This document shows positions 48,301-58,710 of a stretch of 64,000 nt of DNA, one piece after another. Origin of the DNA: Paratinospora sagittata (Eukaryota > Streptophyta > Magnoliopsida > Ranunculales > Menispermaceae); contig CM069594.1 in assembly GCA_035771175.1 (NCBI GenBank), positions 9,920,620-9,984,619 of the forward strand, given 5' to 3'. The translations under genes and the position numbers were made by a program. Each line of letters starts with the position of its first letter. Position 1 is the first letter of the stretch. A model generated the notes under the pieces. The model was not told the DNA's origin and searched no databases. It saw only the letters and a program-made list of their open reading frames with translations.

Positions 48301-51300
48301 TTCCTTTTTCTTTTATATTGTTATAATTTGATTGTATAGCTTAAATATTAGCATAACTTTTAACTCAAGTGGTATACTTATATTTCCATTATGAAAGTTT
48401 TTTTTTTCTTATTGTCTAATTCTAATTTTATATTTTATATTTTATTATACTGTTGCAAATATTTTCCATTTTGTTATACTTATTGAGTATTACATCAAAC
48501 ATGGCTCTATAAATCATTAAACTTTTTAATGTATTCCATCTTTTCTTATTTGATAATATGTTTTTTAAGTTTATAATTTGTGGATACAAAATTGAGAAGT
48601 GTACAATATATGTATGTAATATGTATAGGGTTCATATATGTAAAAGTAAAACTAATTAATTTTTTATTTAAGGAGCTATAAATAAATATTATTTATAATG
48701 TCTAGGCCTCACCTAGGCAACACTTCACATAGATGAGGACAATCGTCTAGGTATTGTCTTGACGCTTTGAAAACATTGACCGAGAGAAGAGATAATCCTT
48801 CGGAGGCTAAGAAGTAGTTTAGAGTGCCAAGGTCCTTCATCTCAAATTGATGGACTAATGCTAATTTAATTTTATAATCCCATCAATACCATCCCATTGA
48901 TAATCATTTTATCAACACACAATCATGGTTCAAGAATCGAATTAACTAGCCGAATTTTGACGAATTAACTCGATTTTTTGAACCATCAAAGTGCGAAGTG
49001 GATGTAATAGAAAAAATACAAAGATTCGTTGAAAAAAATTCAATAAAATTTGATAAACTTTGACAAAAATTTAATTTTTCAACTAGAAAATGCAAAAATT
49101 CAACACAAAATTTGATGGAATTCGATAGAGAAGTAAGCATGTGTTATTTCATCCATAAAAAATAAAAAAAATGCCAATAATTATGCATTATTTTTAACTT
49201 CATCAACCAACATAGCAATATAAATAAAAAATAATCTAACATGCTAACAAATCATGTAATTTTTTGAGATATAGCTTACCAAAAAAGAAAAAAGAAAAAA
49301 GAAAAAAGAAGCAAGAAAAACAAAAATAAAGTGAGAAAGAATATATGAGACAAAAACTTAAAAATACATTGAAAAAGTTTCCAAAGCCAGTTTCTTTTAG
49401 TTAAAATCTTATAAAAAATATGAAAAATCAATATATTTGAATAATAAACTAATAAATTAGGGAATATGCAATGTCAAACTAGCAAAGTATATGGTTAAAA
49501 AGCAAGCTACCACAAAATTGAAAATCAAAACATAGTAAAAAAGATTAAGACAAAAAACGACCATATCAAATTCATCAACCCACTTAAAAAGATTGATTTT
49601 GTTAGGTCATTTATGGATATTTTTATGTACTAAAAGTGTTTATTTATATTAGTTTTTAGCTATGTTACAATAAATCTAGGTATTTTAGCGTCTATGCAAA
49701 AAATTTCTAAACTTCTCTAATTTAGCGAATTTTTACAAAAATTCTTTACGTTGAATTAAACTTCCCTGAATTAATTTCGATTTTCAGGGCGAAGTTGAAT
49801 TTTTGATCCCTGCATACAATTGGAGAAGAACGCCTTGTCAATGTGGACAAGTGAAGCTAAATCATAATCACTAGAGCGAAAGTGAAGAGAGACAATTACA
49901 ATAGTGAATTTTTCAAACCAAGACCTGAGCACCTGTTTGAGACCAGAATATCTTTTCTCTAGCTTGTATGTAGTCTTGAGGTTATGGGTTACTCTTGAGA
50001 GAAGGACCATGTACACTTACTCTTTGAGGTCCTCATTAAGAAATGCATTCTTCACATCCCTCCATTGCGAAGCAGAAACAACTGCAACAAGAGTATGAAC
50101 AATGATCATCTTGTAGCAAGGGCAAAAATCTCCTTATATTCTATACCATATTATTGAGTGAATCCCTTTGCAGCCAACGGTGCCTCGTATTGCTCAATTG
50201 AGCTATCAGACTTGATTTGATCTTGCAGACCCAATGAGAACCAACTGCGCTCTTACTATGAGGAAGTGGTACCAAATCCCAAGTGTTTTGTCTTATGTAA
50301 AGTAGAAAGCGCCCTAGCCATAGCTTGTTGCTAAAGAGCATCAAGTGCTGCAGTTTTAGGGAGATCATGAATGGATGCTTCAAAAGAGGAAAAATGAATT
50401 TGAATAAAAAGAATAAGAAATATAGCCTCACGTGCTATAGTTGATGGGTAGAGGCCTAATAGTGTATATCAAGCTATTATTAACAGTCACCCTTATGTGC
50501 AACTCCATCTTACATGTGGAGAGTGAGAATTGAGATAAAAGAACAGACATACCAATAATGTCAATGGAGAATATGCAAATGATAATAATGAGAATTGAAC
50601 CCAAGACCTGTTACAAAACCAATGCCCTGATATCATGTGAATAATGCACAAGAGAAGGGAAGAGACTTGAATGCTTGGGTTTCTATTAATAACTTTGAAA
50701 AGAATGAAATGTAAAAAGAAAAGAAATACAAATTATATAACTATTTAAACAAATAAAACCATGGTATTACCCTTAATAATACATAATTACTTTAATAATA
50801 TGTTCTTTTTAAGTTGATAAGAAATTGAGTTGGTATGTCTTTTGTTCACGTGGACATGGATACACCTAAAACACTTTTGATGTTTGTCTAAAAATTTATA
50901 GTTTGTTAGGAGACTAGGCAGCAAAACAAAACCAAATTAAAGAAATTAGGGGCAGTTTGGCTCTTGATCTAGATACCATTTTTCTATTAAAAAACAACAG
51001 ATGCACCAAATTAAGATAATCAATTTATGGTTGGTTCAAGAAAGGATTTATGGATGCAATCTAGGAAATATACCATTTTACTCAATACAAGTAGAAGTCA
51101 TTTTCGTCAATTGTGGCATAGTTCCTATCTCCCTATGCAGAAATCCCAATTGGTACCACCCTGGTTTACGATATATACCAAACACATTTTTTGTAATTAA
51201 AAATCACCATAGACAATCCAAAATTTTAGTTTGTATCGTAGTTTCTGAAAGCTTGTTCTCACATTACTAACCCAATGAGGTTTCTCCATGTCTGGTGGGG

Positions 51301-54300
51301 AGGACAAGGTCGTTTGCTCTACTCATAGCTCCAGTACCTTCTCAACCAAATCCTACCAAATCCTTCCTCAGTGCTCTTTCTTCCTTAGTCTCCTCTAACC
51401 CAGTTGCCTTCTCTTCTGATTTCATTAGGAGAGCTCATGTACTGCTAAAGGTTAAATTTTACGGATGGAAGCCCATGGGAAAGTTGATTGTGTAGCATCC
51501 TTCAAAGGAAATTTACTTCCTGCTGCTTAAGTCCTAACTGGAGTTGTACGTGCAGCAAGATAACGAGTCAATCAAACATATTTTCACAGATTGCTCGTTT
51601 GCAAAGAAGCTATGGGAGCATTGGAAGATCCGGCTAGAGTGGTCGACGATGCTAGTTGGGGGACAGTTATGGGTGTTTCTCGACACATTTGTTTGTCCAG
51701 CTATCCACCGGATAACTGAAGAGTGGTTATTTTTGTTGTTTTTGGGTCATTTGGAAAGAAAGAAATGCTAGGGTTTAGGGTTTTTGAAGATTCTTGTAAA
51801 AATGATTTTGAAATCTGGGAAAGCTCTCTCTTTTTTGCATCTTTGTGGGTCAGTGTGAGCAGGATTTCCAGAGGTTTCCAGTTTAGTGATTGGTCTCGTG
51901 ATTGGGGAGCCATTTTGTATAGGATCTAATTTTTGTATCTTAGCTCATTTGGTCTAGATTTGTATTGGTGGTGGACACCTTGTCCCCTTTTTTGTAGTTT
52001 CTCTTTCATTAATATAATCTCTGTTCCTGATCCAAAAAAAAAAACATTACTAACCCAATGGGTCCTTATCTTTTAGTTTGTTCACTTGGCTGAGCTTGTT
52101 TGTAATTGAGTTCCCTAATTGATTTATTTTATTATTGTCTATATATATATATATATATATATATGTATAGTTTTTTTTTTCTTTTCTTGGAGTCACTTTT
52201 ATAAACTTTTGCAATTTTTTTTTTTGTTGATTATTAAGCATTTGTCCATGCAAAATGTTTTGAAGTAGATCTTCAATATTGTATTTGGAAAACTATGTAA
52301 ATTGGTTTGTTAAATTTTACCAGATATAGCCCCAGTTTGTGAAGGTGCAGTTCAACATATAGCTTCAAAAAGATTTGAGATTGGAGGTATTGATTTGACA
52401 AAGTTATTTGCTCAAGAACTTCGAAAATCCAATCCCCAGGCGAATCTCTCTATTTGGGATGTTGAGAGATTAAAAGAGCAATATGCATGTTGTGCTGAAG
52501 ACCAAGATGCTTATGAGGAGATCTGCAAGTTGTGTCAAGAAGAGCAACATACTCTTCCAGATGGTCAGGTTTGCTCTTAGAAGAACCTTGTTCAGCTTCT
52601 ATGATCTTTGCAAAATAATATTTCTCTCTCTCTCTCTCTCTCTCACATTAAACTTAGTATGGCTTGCAACTTTAATATGTTGTTAACACAATTTGACTGA
52701 TTTTATTTTCTCCTTTCGAAAACCTCTGAGAAAAATATAACAGGATACTCACTACCACGGATTGAAAATTTGACGTAATTCTCCAAAGCTTAATTGAAAT
52801 TTATTGATTTTTTAATCATTAAATTAGGAAATAAATGTAAACAAATTATTACAAAATATCCCTTGACGTTAGGTAAAATATCGAAAGAATTTGTAGGGTG
52901 TGTTTGGTTGTAGAGAAAATGAGGATTTTCTCGAGAGAATTGGTGATTTTCTTGTGTTTGATTGGTAAAAGAGGTAAGAAAAAGATTTTCTCAACACCCT
53001 ATTTTCTCAGCTAGGGGGTTGGGAAAAAGATTTTTTCACGAGAAAATTTCTCAACAACTAAACTCGAAGAAGTTAATGGTTATCCAATTTAATAACTAAC
53101 CAACCATGAAAAAATTTTCTCATGTCTAACTAAAGAACCATGAGAAAACTTTCTCAAGTAGATTTTCTTGAGAAAAAAAAAAAAATTCTCAAGGAAAATT
53201 TTCTTAGCTACCAAACACTCCCTTTGAATTTTTTTTTAATCTTTCCAAACACAAAGTAGAAAAATAAAAATCAGTTCTAAGTTCAATTTTTATTAGAAGA
53301 TGAAAGAACAAAAGTAATTAAATTGAACTACAATTTCACTGGTAATGAACAAAAACTAAAGAATCAAAATAAGATTATAGAACTTTAAATGAAAACAAAA
53401 ATGAGCAATTAATATATACAATGTGTAATTAATCCATAAACCTAATCTATATGCTAAGTATAAACGTCATAACATTAGTTGCGCAATATGTCAAGTAATA
53501 CAGAAATTATAAATCTTACTTTAAAACTATTATATTTTATAATTTGATGAGTTTTAAGTATATAATTATGTTTGTTTCAGTATGTCAAACAAACATAGAT
53601 CCTTATAACATTTTTAAATAGAATTCTTTATACTTCTCTACAACATCAAATTTTTACAAAGATTCTCTATGTCAAATTGGATTTCTCTAAATTAATTCTA
53701 AATGTTAAGGGGCCAAAGTTTTAGGTGAATTTGAATTTTCAATCCTTTCTCACTTTTTGCTTCTCCTTTCATAAGGTGCAAAGCCTGATTTTGAAATAAT
53801 AGACAAATATTAGGTTATGTACCCTTCTTTGCTTTTTATGGCTTAGTTAGAAGCCACTAATTTTATGGAATCTTATGCTTATCCATCTGTAAACCTAGAA
53901 TCACCTCTATCTCTCTCTCTCATGTTTTGTTGTGGTGGAAGCCTATTTGTGAAAAGGGTAATGAGAGGCCCAAACATTGATTTTAACTTTCTCTTTGTAT
54001 GTCTAAAGCTACGTTTAGAAACTAACACCTTTTCCCTTGACAAGATATGCAAAGAAATCCTCATTCAACCCTTATCTGCAATTAGAAAGATAAAAGAAAG
54101 GAACATCTCCAGATTAATGCCATTAATGAATTTAAATGTAATAACAACCCATGCTCCAACAAGAAGGCTATTCATGTCCTCCACTTTGCACTATGTCTAT
54201 TACAATCCTTCAACACCAAAGTAGCTAGGGCACAAGGTGAGGTGCACACCTAAGAACAACGGTTGTTAAAATTTATTAGCAGCTGTTTTATATCGACTAC

Positions 54301-57300
54301 AACTAAAACCGTTTTGGAAATTAACTTCATTAACCTATGAATCAATTCAAAACTATTCTTAAAAAATAAAAACTAATAGTAGCCCTTAACATGTAATTAG
54401 AAAAAAATTTAAACCATTTAAAAAATAAAAGAAAAAAAAAATGAATCTACTACATTTGTCATATGAGTGATATGAGAGTACAATTGTGAAAATTCATTAC
54501 CATCTGACGTCCAAACTGAAATGTTCCATTGTTTTCAGCTATAAAGAAGAACTGGGGATCTCAGTTCGAGGATTAAAGCTCTCTTGTTTAAATATTGTAT
54601 GCCTGTATGGATTTTACATATTTTGGTTGGCATTATGTTAATTATTTTGGCTTTGGAAGGATTTGATTGTAGTAAGAAAAAATTGTAGCTCATGTCTTTT
54701 AATGCTACATAGGTTTCACTCAATCTCTTAAGCTCCTTGTACTCTCTTTTGGGATTTGTAGTTGTTTCAACTAATTTTGGCTCAAATGTCAAAGTGGGTT
54801 TCATGCCCAACAATGGTGCCCTAGGTACCCTTAGAATTGCTTAATAAAGGATCAAGAAAACATAAAGCTATCGATAAGGAAACATTAATGTGCTGTTGAT
54901 CAAAACTCGTCAAATGCTCAAGTTAGTGCCGACAAGGTTCTTATTATGCTTATGCAGGGTTAATGGAGAGTCCATCAGACATATTCATGGACTGTTCATT
55001 TGTTAAGTCGATTTAGAGAAGATGGAAAACATACTTACGATGACATACTTTTCCAAACATTAAAAATCCAATGGCCTTCCTGGAAGACACCGAAATCCCC
55101 TCTCGAGCTAAACACTATTGGAGGGTAGTGGTCTTTGCAATGATATGGGTAACTTGGAAAGGGAGAAACAATAGGTTTTTCGAGGACAGGGAGGTTTGTT
55201 GGGAGGAATAATTCTCACTTTTTGGCTTCTCTTTGGATAAGTAGTAGCAAATTAGGAAAGGGGTATAGTTTTGGGGATTGGCTTAGGCGTTGCAACCAAT
55301 TTTGGATTGTCTATAAGTTGCCTAGGGACAATTTGCCCTCTAGGCTTTCATATGTATTTTGACTTGATGCAATATATAAATATATCCTTTTGTTTCTTGT
55401 AAAAACAAAGGTTCTCTATTATGCTCAAGTACTTGGAGGAGATTTTATGTTGTGTTGTGCATACTTTAATGGTGCAAATTGCCTAGAACTTATATAGGGC
55501 TCCAAACTACATCCGTATCAATAGTAATATGGGTACCTTACTTGCTTGATTCTGCCACCCACTGTTGGTGACATGAGATAATACAAACACATTGTAGTGG
55601 GTATTTGAGGTTATTGGTCAATGGTTTAGATGCTGGGTTAGTATGTTGACCTTGTTTTCAATGCCGGGTTATTCCTACCATTTGAGCTAAAAGCTATAGT
55701 TGATAGGTGTAGACCATGATCAGTCCCATTCTACAATTGAAGGGACATAAGAGAGATAACAAAACAAACAAATAACAAACATGTAAATGAGAATTATGCA
55801 AATGCCAATGAGAAGACTTGAAACCAAGACCTCTGAGCAAACCAAGGCTCTAATACCATGAGATAAACCAGTTGACCTAAAAACTATAGTTGCTATAGGT
55901 AGAGGCCCAACAATGCATACAAAACTTTCCCTAACAATTCCCAACCCCTAAGAAAGTATGTGTTTATTCATTTATTTAGATCTTGAATGATGGCCTTGTC
56001 AACATACTAGGTCAATCTTTTGGATAGCTATATACATAGGAGCCTCTAGCTTTCTAGTTCCTAGTGCTTAGAGCAACAAAGGGCATTTGCTTGGTACTAA
56101 CGTGGTGAACCTCAATTTGTTGCATGTCTATGAATGTAGTGGGCTGGGTGGACCCTCTAAATAGGATTCAAACTAACTTGTTGGCAAGCCAAGAGGTGCT
56201 CTTCTAGTGGGCCACATACTCTTGTAATTATGTTTGGTGGTGGTTAGATGTTGGGGTGACAGTTTGTGTTTTGAGGGATTTGACCTTCCATTTAAATTAG
56301 ATCAAATGATCCTTGTTTGTTGAGCTTTGCTACATATATAGGCTCTCCTCTTTAGATTCATTTTGCTGCATTTTTCCTCTTTCTCTAGTTCTACTATATA
56401 ATCATTCTTTCTAGCCTTTGATGGAATCTTGGTATGTCATTAGATTCTTGTGTAATTAAATGTTCAATTAAATTCGATAAAATTCGAAAAACTTGAGAAA
56501 ATTCTATAAAATTTATATTTTTCAATTAAAAAATGCAAAAATTCAATGAAATTCGACAAAGACGTAAAAAAAATGTTATTTCATCAATAGAAAACAAAAA
56601 AATACCAATAAGTATGTATTATTTTCAACTTCATCAACCAATATAGCAATATAAATTTTAAAAAATAATTTAACAAGCTCACAAATTATGTAGTTTATGG
56701 GATATCCTTTACCAAAAAGAAAAGAAAAGAAGCAAAATTAAATAAAAATAAATAAATAAAGTTGAAATAAGATAAAAACTTAAAAATAAATTAAAAGAGT
56801 TTTCAAATCCATCTTCTTTTAGTTAACTCTTATAAAACGAGATTAAAAAAATACATTTAAATAATAAACTAATAAATTAAGCATAATGAAATTCAAACTA
56901 GCAAAGTATATGGTTGAGAAGCAAGCCACCACAAAATTAAATATCAAAACAAAGAAAAGGAATTAAGACCAAAAGCCACCATTTCAAATTCATCAACCCA
57001 CTTAACAAGATTGATTTTGTGAGGTCACTTATTGGTATTTTTATGTATTAAAAGTGTTTACTTATATTAGTTTTTAGCTTATACTACAATAAATCTAGAT
57101 ATTTAAGCATATATACAAAAAATCTTTGAACTTCTTTAATTTAGCGAATTTTTACAAAAATTCTCCATGTCGAATTAAACTTCTCCGAATTAATTCCAAT
57201 TTTCAAGTGAGCAAAGTTGAGTCGAAATCAAATTTTCGATTCTTGATTATAACTATGAAAAAAACATCAATATTGAACCAATACACTCGTAGTTGAGCCT

Positions 57301-58512
57301 TCTTCTCTTGAGCATTACATCAAAGATAACTCTTTAAATTGTGCTATGTTGTTACCATATGCCAAATTTTCTTTATTTATGTTTTTATTGTTTTGCTTTT
57401 GATTTGCGAATGAAATTGAAGAATGTGAAATGTAGTTGTTCTTTTTTATATAACATTTTAAGTTTATATTATGAAATATATTCATACAATTACATATACA
57501 GGGCTCGTATGTGTAAGATTAATAAATTATTTACTCATGGAGTTATAAATAAGTATATTCTTTCACACTCCGTTGAGTCAATTACCTAGGCATTACCTTG
57601 ACAACACTAATTTCAGTAGAAGCAAATCTTAGATTCTACACAATTAAAAATTCACGATTGCAGGTTTCAATATAACTGTACGAGCCAGTATAAAAGAATC
57701 TGGGGTTCAGGACCGCGCTTAGTGGTTTGACACAAATATTCAAGCCTTAAGGTCATGGGTTCAAACCCCATCATTTACTTATCAAAAGCAAAATGTACAA
57801 GATAATCTTCTTGTGCAATATATTTGTGGTTAGAAGATTTTCTAGTGTTGTTAATGTGGATGTGCAAGTAGTGGGACGCAACCATGGGGCTTGTTTCCAA
57901 CTGCAAGATAATTAAAAGGCATCCTTGATGAGATGATCTCAACCATCAAGTATGCAACATACTATTGTACGGTCAAATGAAGGATATGACAAATTAATAA
58001 AATTGTTAACCTATGGATCATAGCTAGAATTATTAAATTGATTTAATTTTTGGCCTAGGAGGTCCACTTGGCTTGGTGGGGTTGACCAGTGATAAGAGTT
58101 CCAATATTTGGCCTTTGTATTGCATGAGTGTTACATGCGGTGGACGTGGCATTTGTACTGCATGTAACACATATGGTCTACTCTGATTGGTTGTATTTTC
58201 TAATTTGCAACAATTAGTTTTCCATTTTTTTTAAAATTTCTGCAATTACTAATGTTAGAACTTCAACTTTAATTTAACCTAATTGAGCATTGGTGCATTG
58301 CTGCCAACTCTTGATGTTGTGGTTCCAGGTAATTACCATCGAGAGAGAAAAGTTTACTATTGGTGAGGCTTTATTCCAACCCTCTATATTGGGATTAGAG
58401 AAGCATGGGATTGTTGAGCAGCTTGTTCGAAGCATCTCTAGTGTTTCATCAGAGAACCATCGCCAACTATTGGAAAATACTGTACTTTGTGGTGGCACCG
58501 CTTCTATGATTG
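39291..58512 (+). CDS. ARP7: Actin-related protein 7, five exons, 3' end outside window
   Basis: A nuclear actin-related protein, a plant-specific ARP class found in SWI/SNF-type chromatin remodelling complexes and needed for normal development in Arabidopsis. Exons 39291-39368, 39746-39958, 46172-46313, 52324-52568 and 58329-58512 join in phase with GT-AG junctions, giving about 287 residues. Recognisable stretches are [66 protein letters not shown] and VLCGGTASM. The last is the second phosphate-binding region of the actin fold. The full protein is about 363 residues, so roughly 75 C-terminal residues are missing. They should lie past 64000, beyond a gypsy element in intron 5. Introns 2-4 are 6.2, 6.0 and 5.8 kb and packed with transposons. 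All exons are clean, with no stop or frameshift, so the gene is probably functional. Confidence 0.95.
39545..39665 (+). pseudogene. Decayed tandem copy of the ARP7 exon 2 start
   Basis: CAATCCTTATTCAAATGAAA and the following ATGCTTGGAGAGGACTTAAC match the exon 2 start (ATAATCCCTACTCAAATGAAA, then ATGGTTGAAGATGGATTAAC) 179 bp downstream. Similarity extends into the preceding intron and to GGGGATG versus GAGGATG. The acceptor AG is lost (GGAC) and the copy has stops, so it should not be spliced in. Confidence 0.7.
39746..39958 (+). CDS. ARP7: ARP7 exon 2
   Basis: 71 codons, phase 0 at both ends, acceptor TTATTCAG, donor AAG/GTTTGT. Encodes [10 protein letters not shown] through DPLSTPK. Confidence 0.95.
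39959..41561 (+). other. ARP7 intron 2, left part
   Basis: Intron sequence, T-rich, without a gene. Frames here are low-complexity artefacts. Confidence 0.6.
41562..42465. mobile_element. 904-bp Tourist-like (PIF/Harbinger) MITE
   Basis: The ends are GGTGGTGTTTGGTACGTGAG and, in complement, GGGGGCGTTTGGTATAGAGT. They are flanked by TTA at 41559-41561 and 42466-42468, the 3-bp duplication typical of PIF/Harbinger. The middle is simple AT sequence built from TTTATTAAAATAATAAAA units. Confidence 0.75.
42555..42800 (-). pseudogene. LINE 3' end, minus strand
   Basis: Minus-strand frame [20 protein letters not shown] followed by [12 protein letters not shown] resembles the last residues of plant LINE ORF2. 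The end reads TTTGTTTCTTGTC plus an A-run (42566-42585 read in reverse), the same 3' tail as the copy ending at 35845. Confidence 0.6.
43131..44027. mobile_element. 897-bp hAT-type MITE, family A, copy 1 (ARP7 intron 2)
   Basis: The left end CATGGTTCAAAAATTCTCCG pairs with the complement of the right end, CAAGGATCGAAAATTCGATT. Exact 8-bp duplications CTGTTATA lie at 43123-43130 and 44028-44035. The subterminal parts carry many AAAATTCGA/TCGAATTTT motifs. The interior is AT-rich and non-coding. Other copies are at 48924-49812, 52756-53748, 56466-57246 and 58888-59973. Confidence 0.9.
44057..44227 (-). mobile_element. Au-type SINE
   Basis: On the minus strand it starts with a tRNA-like head: an A box (TGGCACAACAGTTGAGG), then a B box, complement of 44157-44173 (GGTCATGGGTTCAAACC). 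It then reads GTACATCATACCTTACCC and ends TGCACTAGGTACGCCCTTTT, as in the plant Au SINE family. Exact 11-bp duplications ATCCTATTGAA lie at 44046-44056 and 44228-44238. Confidence 0.85.
44240..46171 (+). other. ARP7 intron 2, right part
   Basis: Intron. It holds an unbounded LTR-like repeat at about 44390-45075 and a degenerate relative of the 34987-35340 MITE at about 45109-45365. It ends with the acceptor TGTTTCCACAG. Confidence 0.5.
46172..46313 (+). CDS. ARP7: ARP7 exon 3
   Basis: 47 codons plus one base, from [14 protein letters not shown] to DIGHAKI, donor ATAG/GTATAT in phase 1. SGCAVDIGH corresponds to the region around the second nucleotide-binding loop. Confidence 0.95.
46314..47187 (+). 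other. ARP7 intron 3, left part
   Basis: Intron sequence with no gene or bounded repeat. Confidence 0.5.
48151..48775. mobile_element. MITE family B, copy 1, inside the copia remnant
   Basis: Interrupts the copia frame between [11 protein letters not shown] and ILQQARLTD. The ends TTTTCAAGGCCATGCCTAGG and, in complement, TTTTCAAAGCGTCAAGACAA are imperfectly inverted. The right half matches 57290-57610 (for example CATTACATCAAA and ACCTAGGCA). No target duplication was resolved. Confidence 0.55.
48924..49812. mobile_element. 889-bp hAT-type MITE, family A, copy 2 (ARP7 intron 3)
   Basis: The left end CATGGTTCAAGAATCG and the complement of the right end, CAGGGATCAAAAATTC, are inverted. Flanks are CACACAAT (48916-48923) and CATACAAT (49813-49820), seven of eight matching. 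It lies within the copia reverse-transcriptase region, so it is younger than that element. It is more diverged from copy 1 than the copies at 56466 and 58888 are. Confidence 0.85.
51278..52043 (+). mobile_element. 5'-truncated LINE with 17-bp target duplication
   Basis: Flanked by ACATTACTAACCCAATG at 51261-51277 and 52044-52060 and ending in an A-run (52034-52044). The frames encode [17 protein letters not shown], then [20 protein letters not shown] (zf-RVT region of LINE ORF2), then a C-terminal [15 protein letters not shown]. Stops interrupt it. It inserted into ARP7 intron 3 about 0.3 kb before exon 4. Confidence 0.9.
52324..52568 (+). CDS. ARP7: ARP7 exon 4
   Basis: Completes a split codon (GAT) and encodes 81 more residues, from [20 protein letters not shown] to [10 protein letters not shown]. 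The donor is CAG/GTTTGC, phase 0. It is followed 55 bp later by a CT-microsatellite (about 52624-52646). Confidence 0.95.
52756..53748. mobile_element. hAT-type MITE, family A, diverged copy (ARP7 intron 4)
   Basis: The left end CACGGATTGAAAATTTGACG pairs with the complement of the right end, AAAGGATTGAAAATTCAAAT. The flanking 8-mers CTCACTAC and CTCACTTT match at six of eight. It is interrupted by the MITE at 52895-53223 and is the most diverged copy of the family here. Confidence 0.65.
52895..53223. mobile_element. 329-bp MITE nested in a family A copy
   Basis: The ends AGGGTGTGTTTGGTTG and, in complement, AGGGAGTGTTTGGTAG are inverted. The interior repeats GAAAATTTTCTCAAG-type blocks and shares TGTTTGATTGGTAA with the element in PSAN intron 1. 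The target duplication is unclear. Confidence 0.65.
53749..54990 (+). other. ARP7 intron 4, middle
   Basis: The frames at 53865-54224 (+) and 54535-54813 (-) are open but have no recognisable domain. They are probably parts of old retroelements. Confidence 0.35.
54991..55405 (+). pseudogene. LINE 3' end remnant
   Basis: A broken frame encodes [20 protein letters not shown] and [10 protein letters not shown], followed by a LINE-like tail ending CCTTTTGTTTCTTGTAAAAA. This matches the 3' ends at 35845 and 42566. It is 5'-truncated and has stops. Confidence 0.65.
55690..55935 (-). mobile_element. Copia LTR end with primer-binding-site remnant
   Basis: The complement reads GGGCCTCTACCTATAGCAAC, then a short stretch, then CATGGTATTAGAGCC. 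That last piece resembles the tRNA-Met primer-binding site used by copia elements. Related sequence occurs near 50430-50640. No coding part is attached. Confidence 0.5.
56466..57246. mobile_element. hAT-type MITE, family A, 5'-truncated copy (ARP7 intron 4)
   Basis: Nearly identical to 43260-44027 (for example GCATATATACAAAAA then CTTTGAACTTCTTTAA). It ends TTTTCGATTCTTG. About 100 bp of the left end are missing, so no target duplication can be read. High identity to copy 1 suggests recent activity or conversion. Confidence 0.8.
57290..57610. mobile_element. MITE family B, partial copy
   Basis: Resembles 48480-48775, sharing GCATTACATCAAA, ACATTTTAAGTTTATA-like, GGAGTTATAAATAAGTAT and ACCTAGGCATTACCTTGACA. 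The left end is missing. Confidence 0.5.
57713..57790 (+). repeat. tRNA-like fragment, possible SINE head
   Basis: A-box-like TTAGTGGTTTGACAC and a B box within GGTCATGGGTTCAAACCCC (57751-57769) have near-normal spacing. The rest does not fold into a tRNA, so this is probably part of a tRNA-derived SINE. No A-tail or target duplication was found. Confidence 0.4.
58329..58512 (+). CDS. ARP7: ARP7 exon 5
   Basis: 61 codons plus one base, from [20 protein letters not shown] to [10 protein letters not shown]. The acceptor is GGTTCCAG and the donor ATTG/GTGTGT. It is the last ARP7 exon in the window; the phase-1 end requires at least one more exon. Confidence 0.95.
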
Positions 58513-58710
58513 GTGTGTGTTTCTATTCATATAAAGTGTGTTTTTGTTTTTGTCTTTTTTTTTATTCTCTCTACAAAGGAAATCTAAACTTCTAATTTTC
58601 AGTGAAAGAAGCATGATTTGGGTTTTGCAATTTCTTGCTTCTTTATCATTTCTAAAGTGCAAAGCGTTAGCATCTATCCATGAAGATGTGTGATTTAGTT
58701 TTGAGGTTTC

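Larger units (their letters stand above)
47188..50810 (-). mobile_element. Gutted Ty1/copia element with nested MITEs
   Basis: Minus-strand copia reverse-transcriptase fragments occur in order. 50141-50431 has [20 protein letters not shown]. 49825-50016 has [20 protein letters not shown]. 48790-48915 has [13 protein letters not shown]. 47933-48166 has [17 protein letters not shown] and then [20 protein letters not shown]. Near 50622-50640 is a degenerate tRNA-Met primer-binding site (complement TGATATCAGGGC), next to LTR-like sequence at 50640-50810. That sequence resembles 47255-47400 and so defines two LTR remnants. Gag, protease and integrase are missing. Family A and family B MITEs interrupt it. 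It is not coding-competent. Confidence 0.75.

Noticed and set aside
53865..54224. 119-residue plus-strand frame in ARP7 intron 4
   Set aside because: No recognisable domain, an antisense frame also open, and a repeat-rich setting. Not enough to call a gene.
57713..57790. Candidate tRNA gene
   Set aside because: A good B box and an A-box-like sequence, but no acceptor stem or anticodon arm can be formed. Kept only as a SINE-like fragment.
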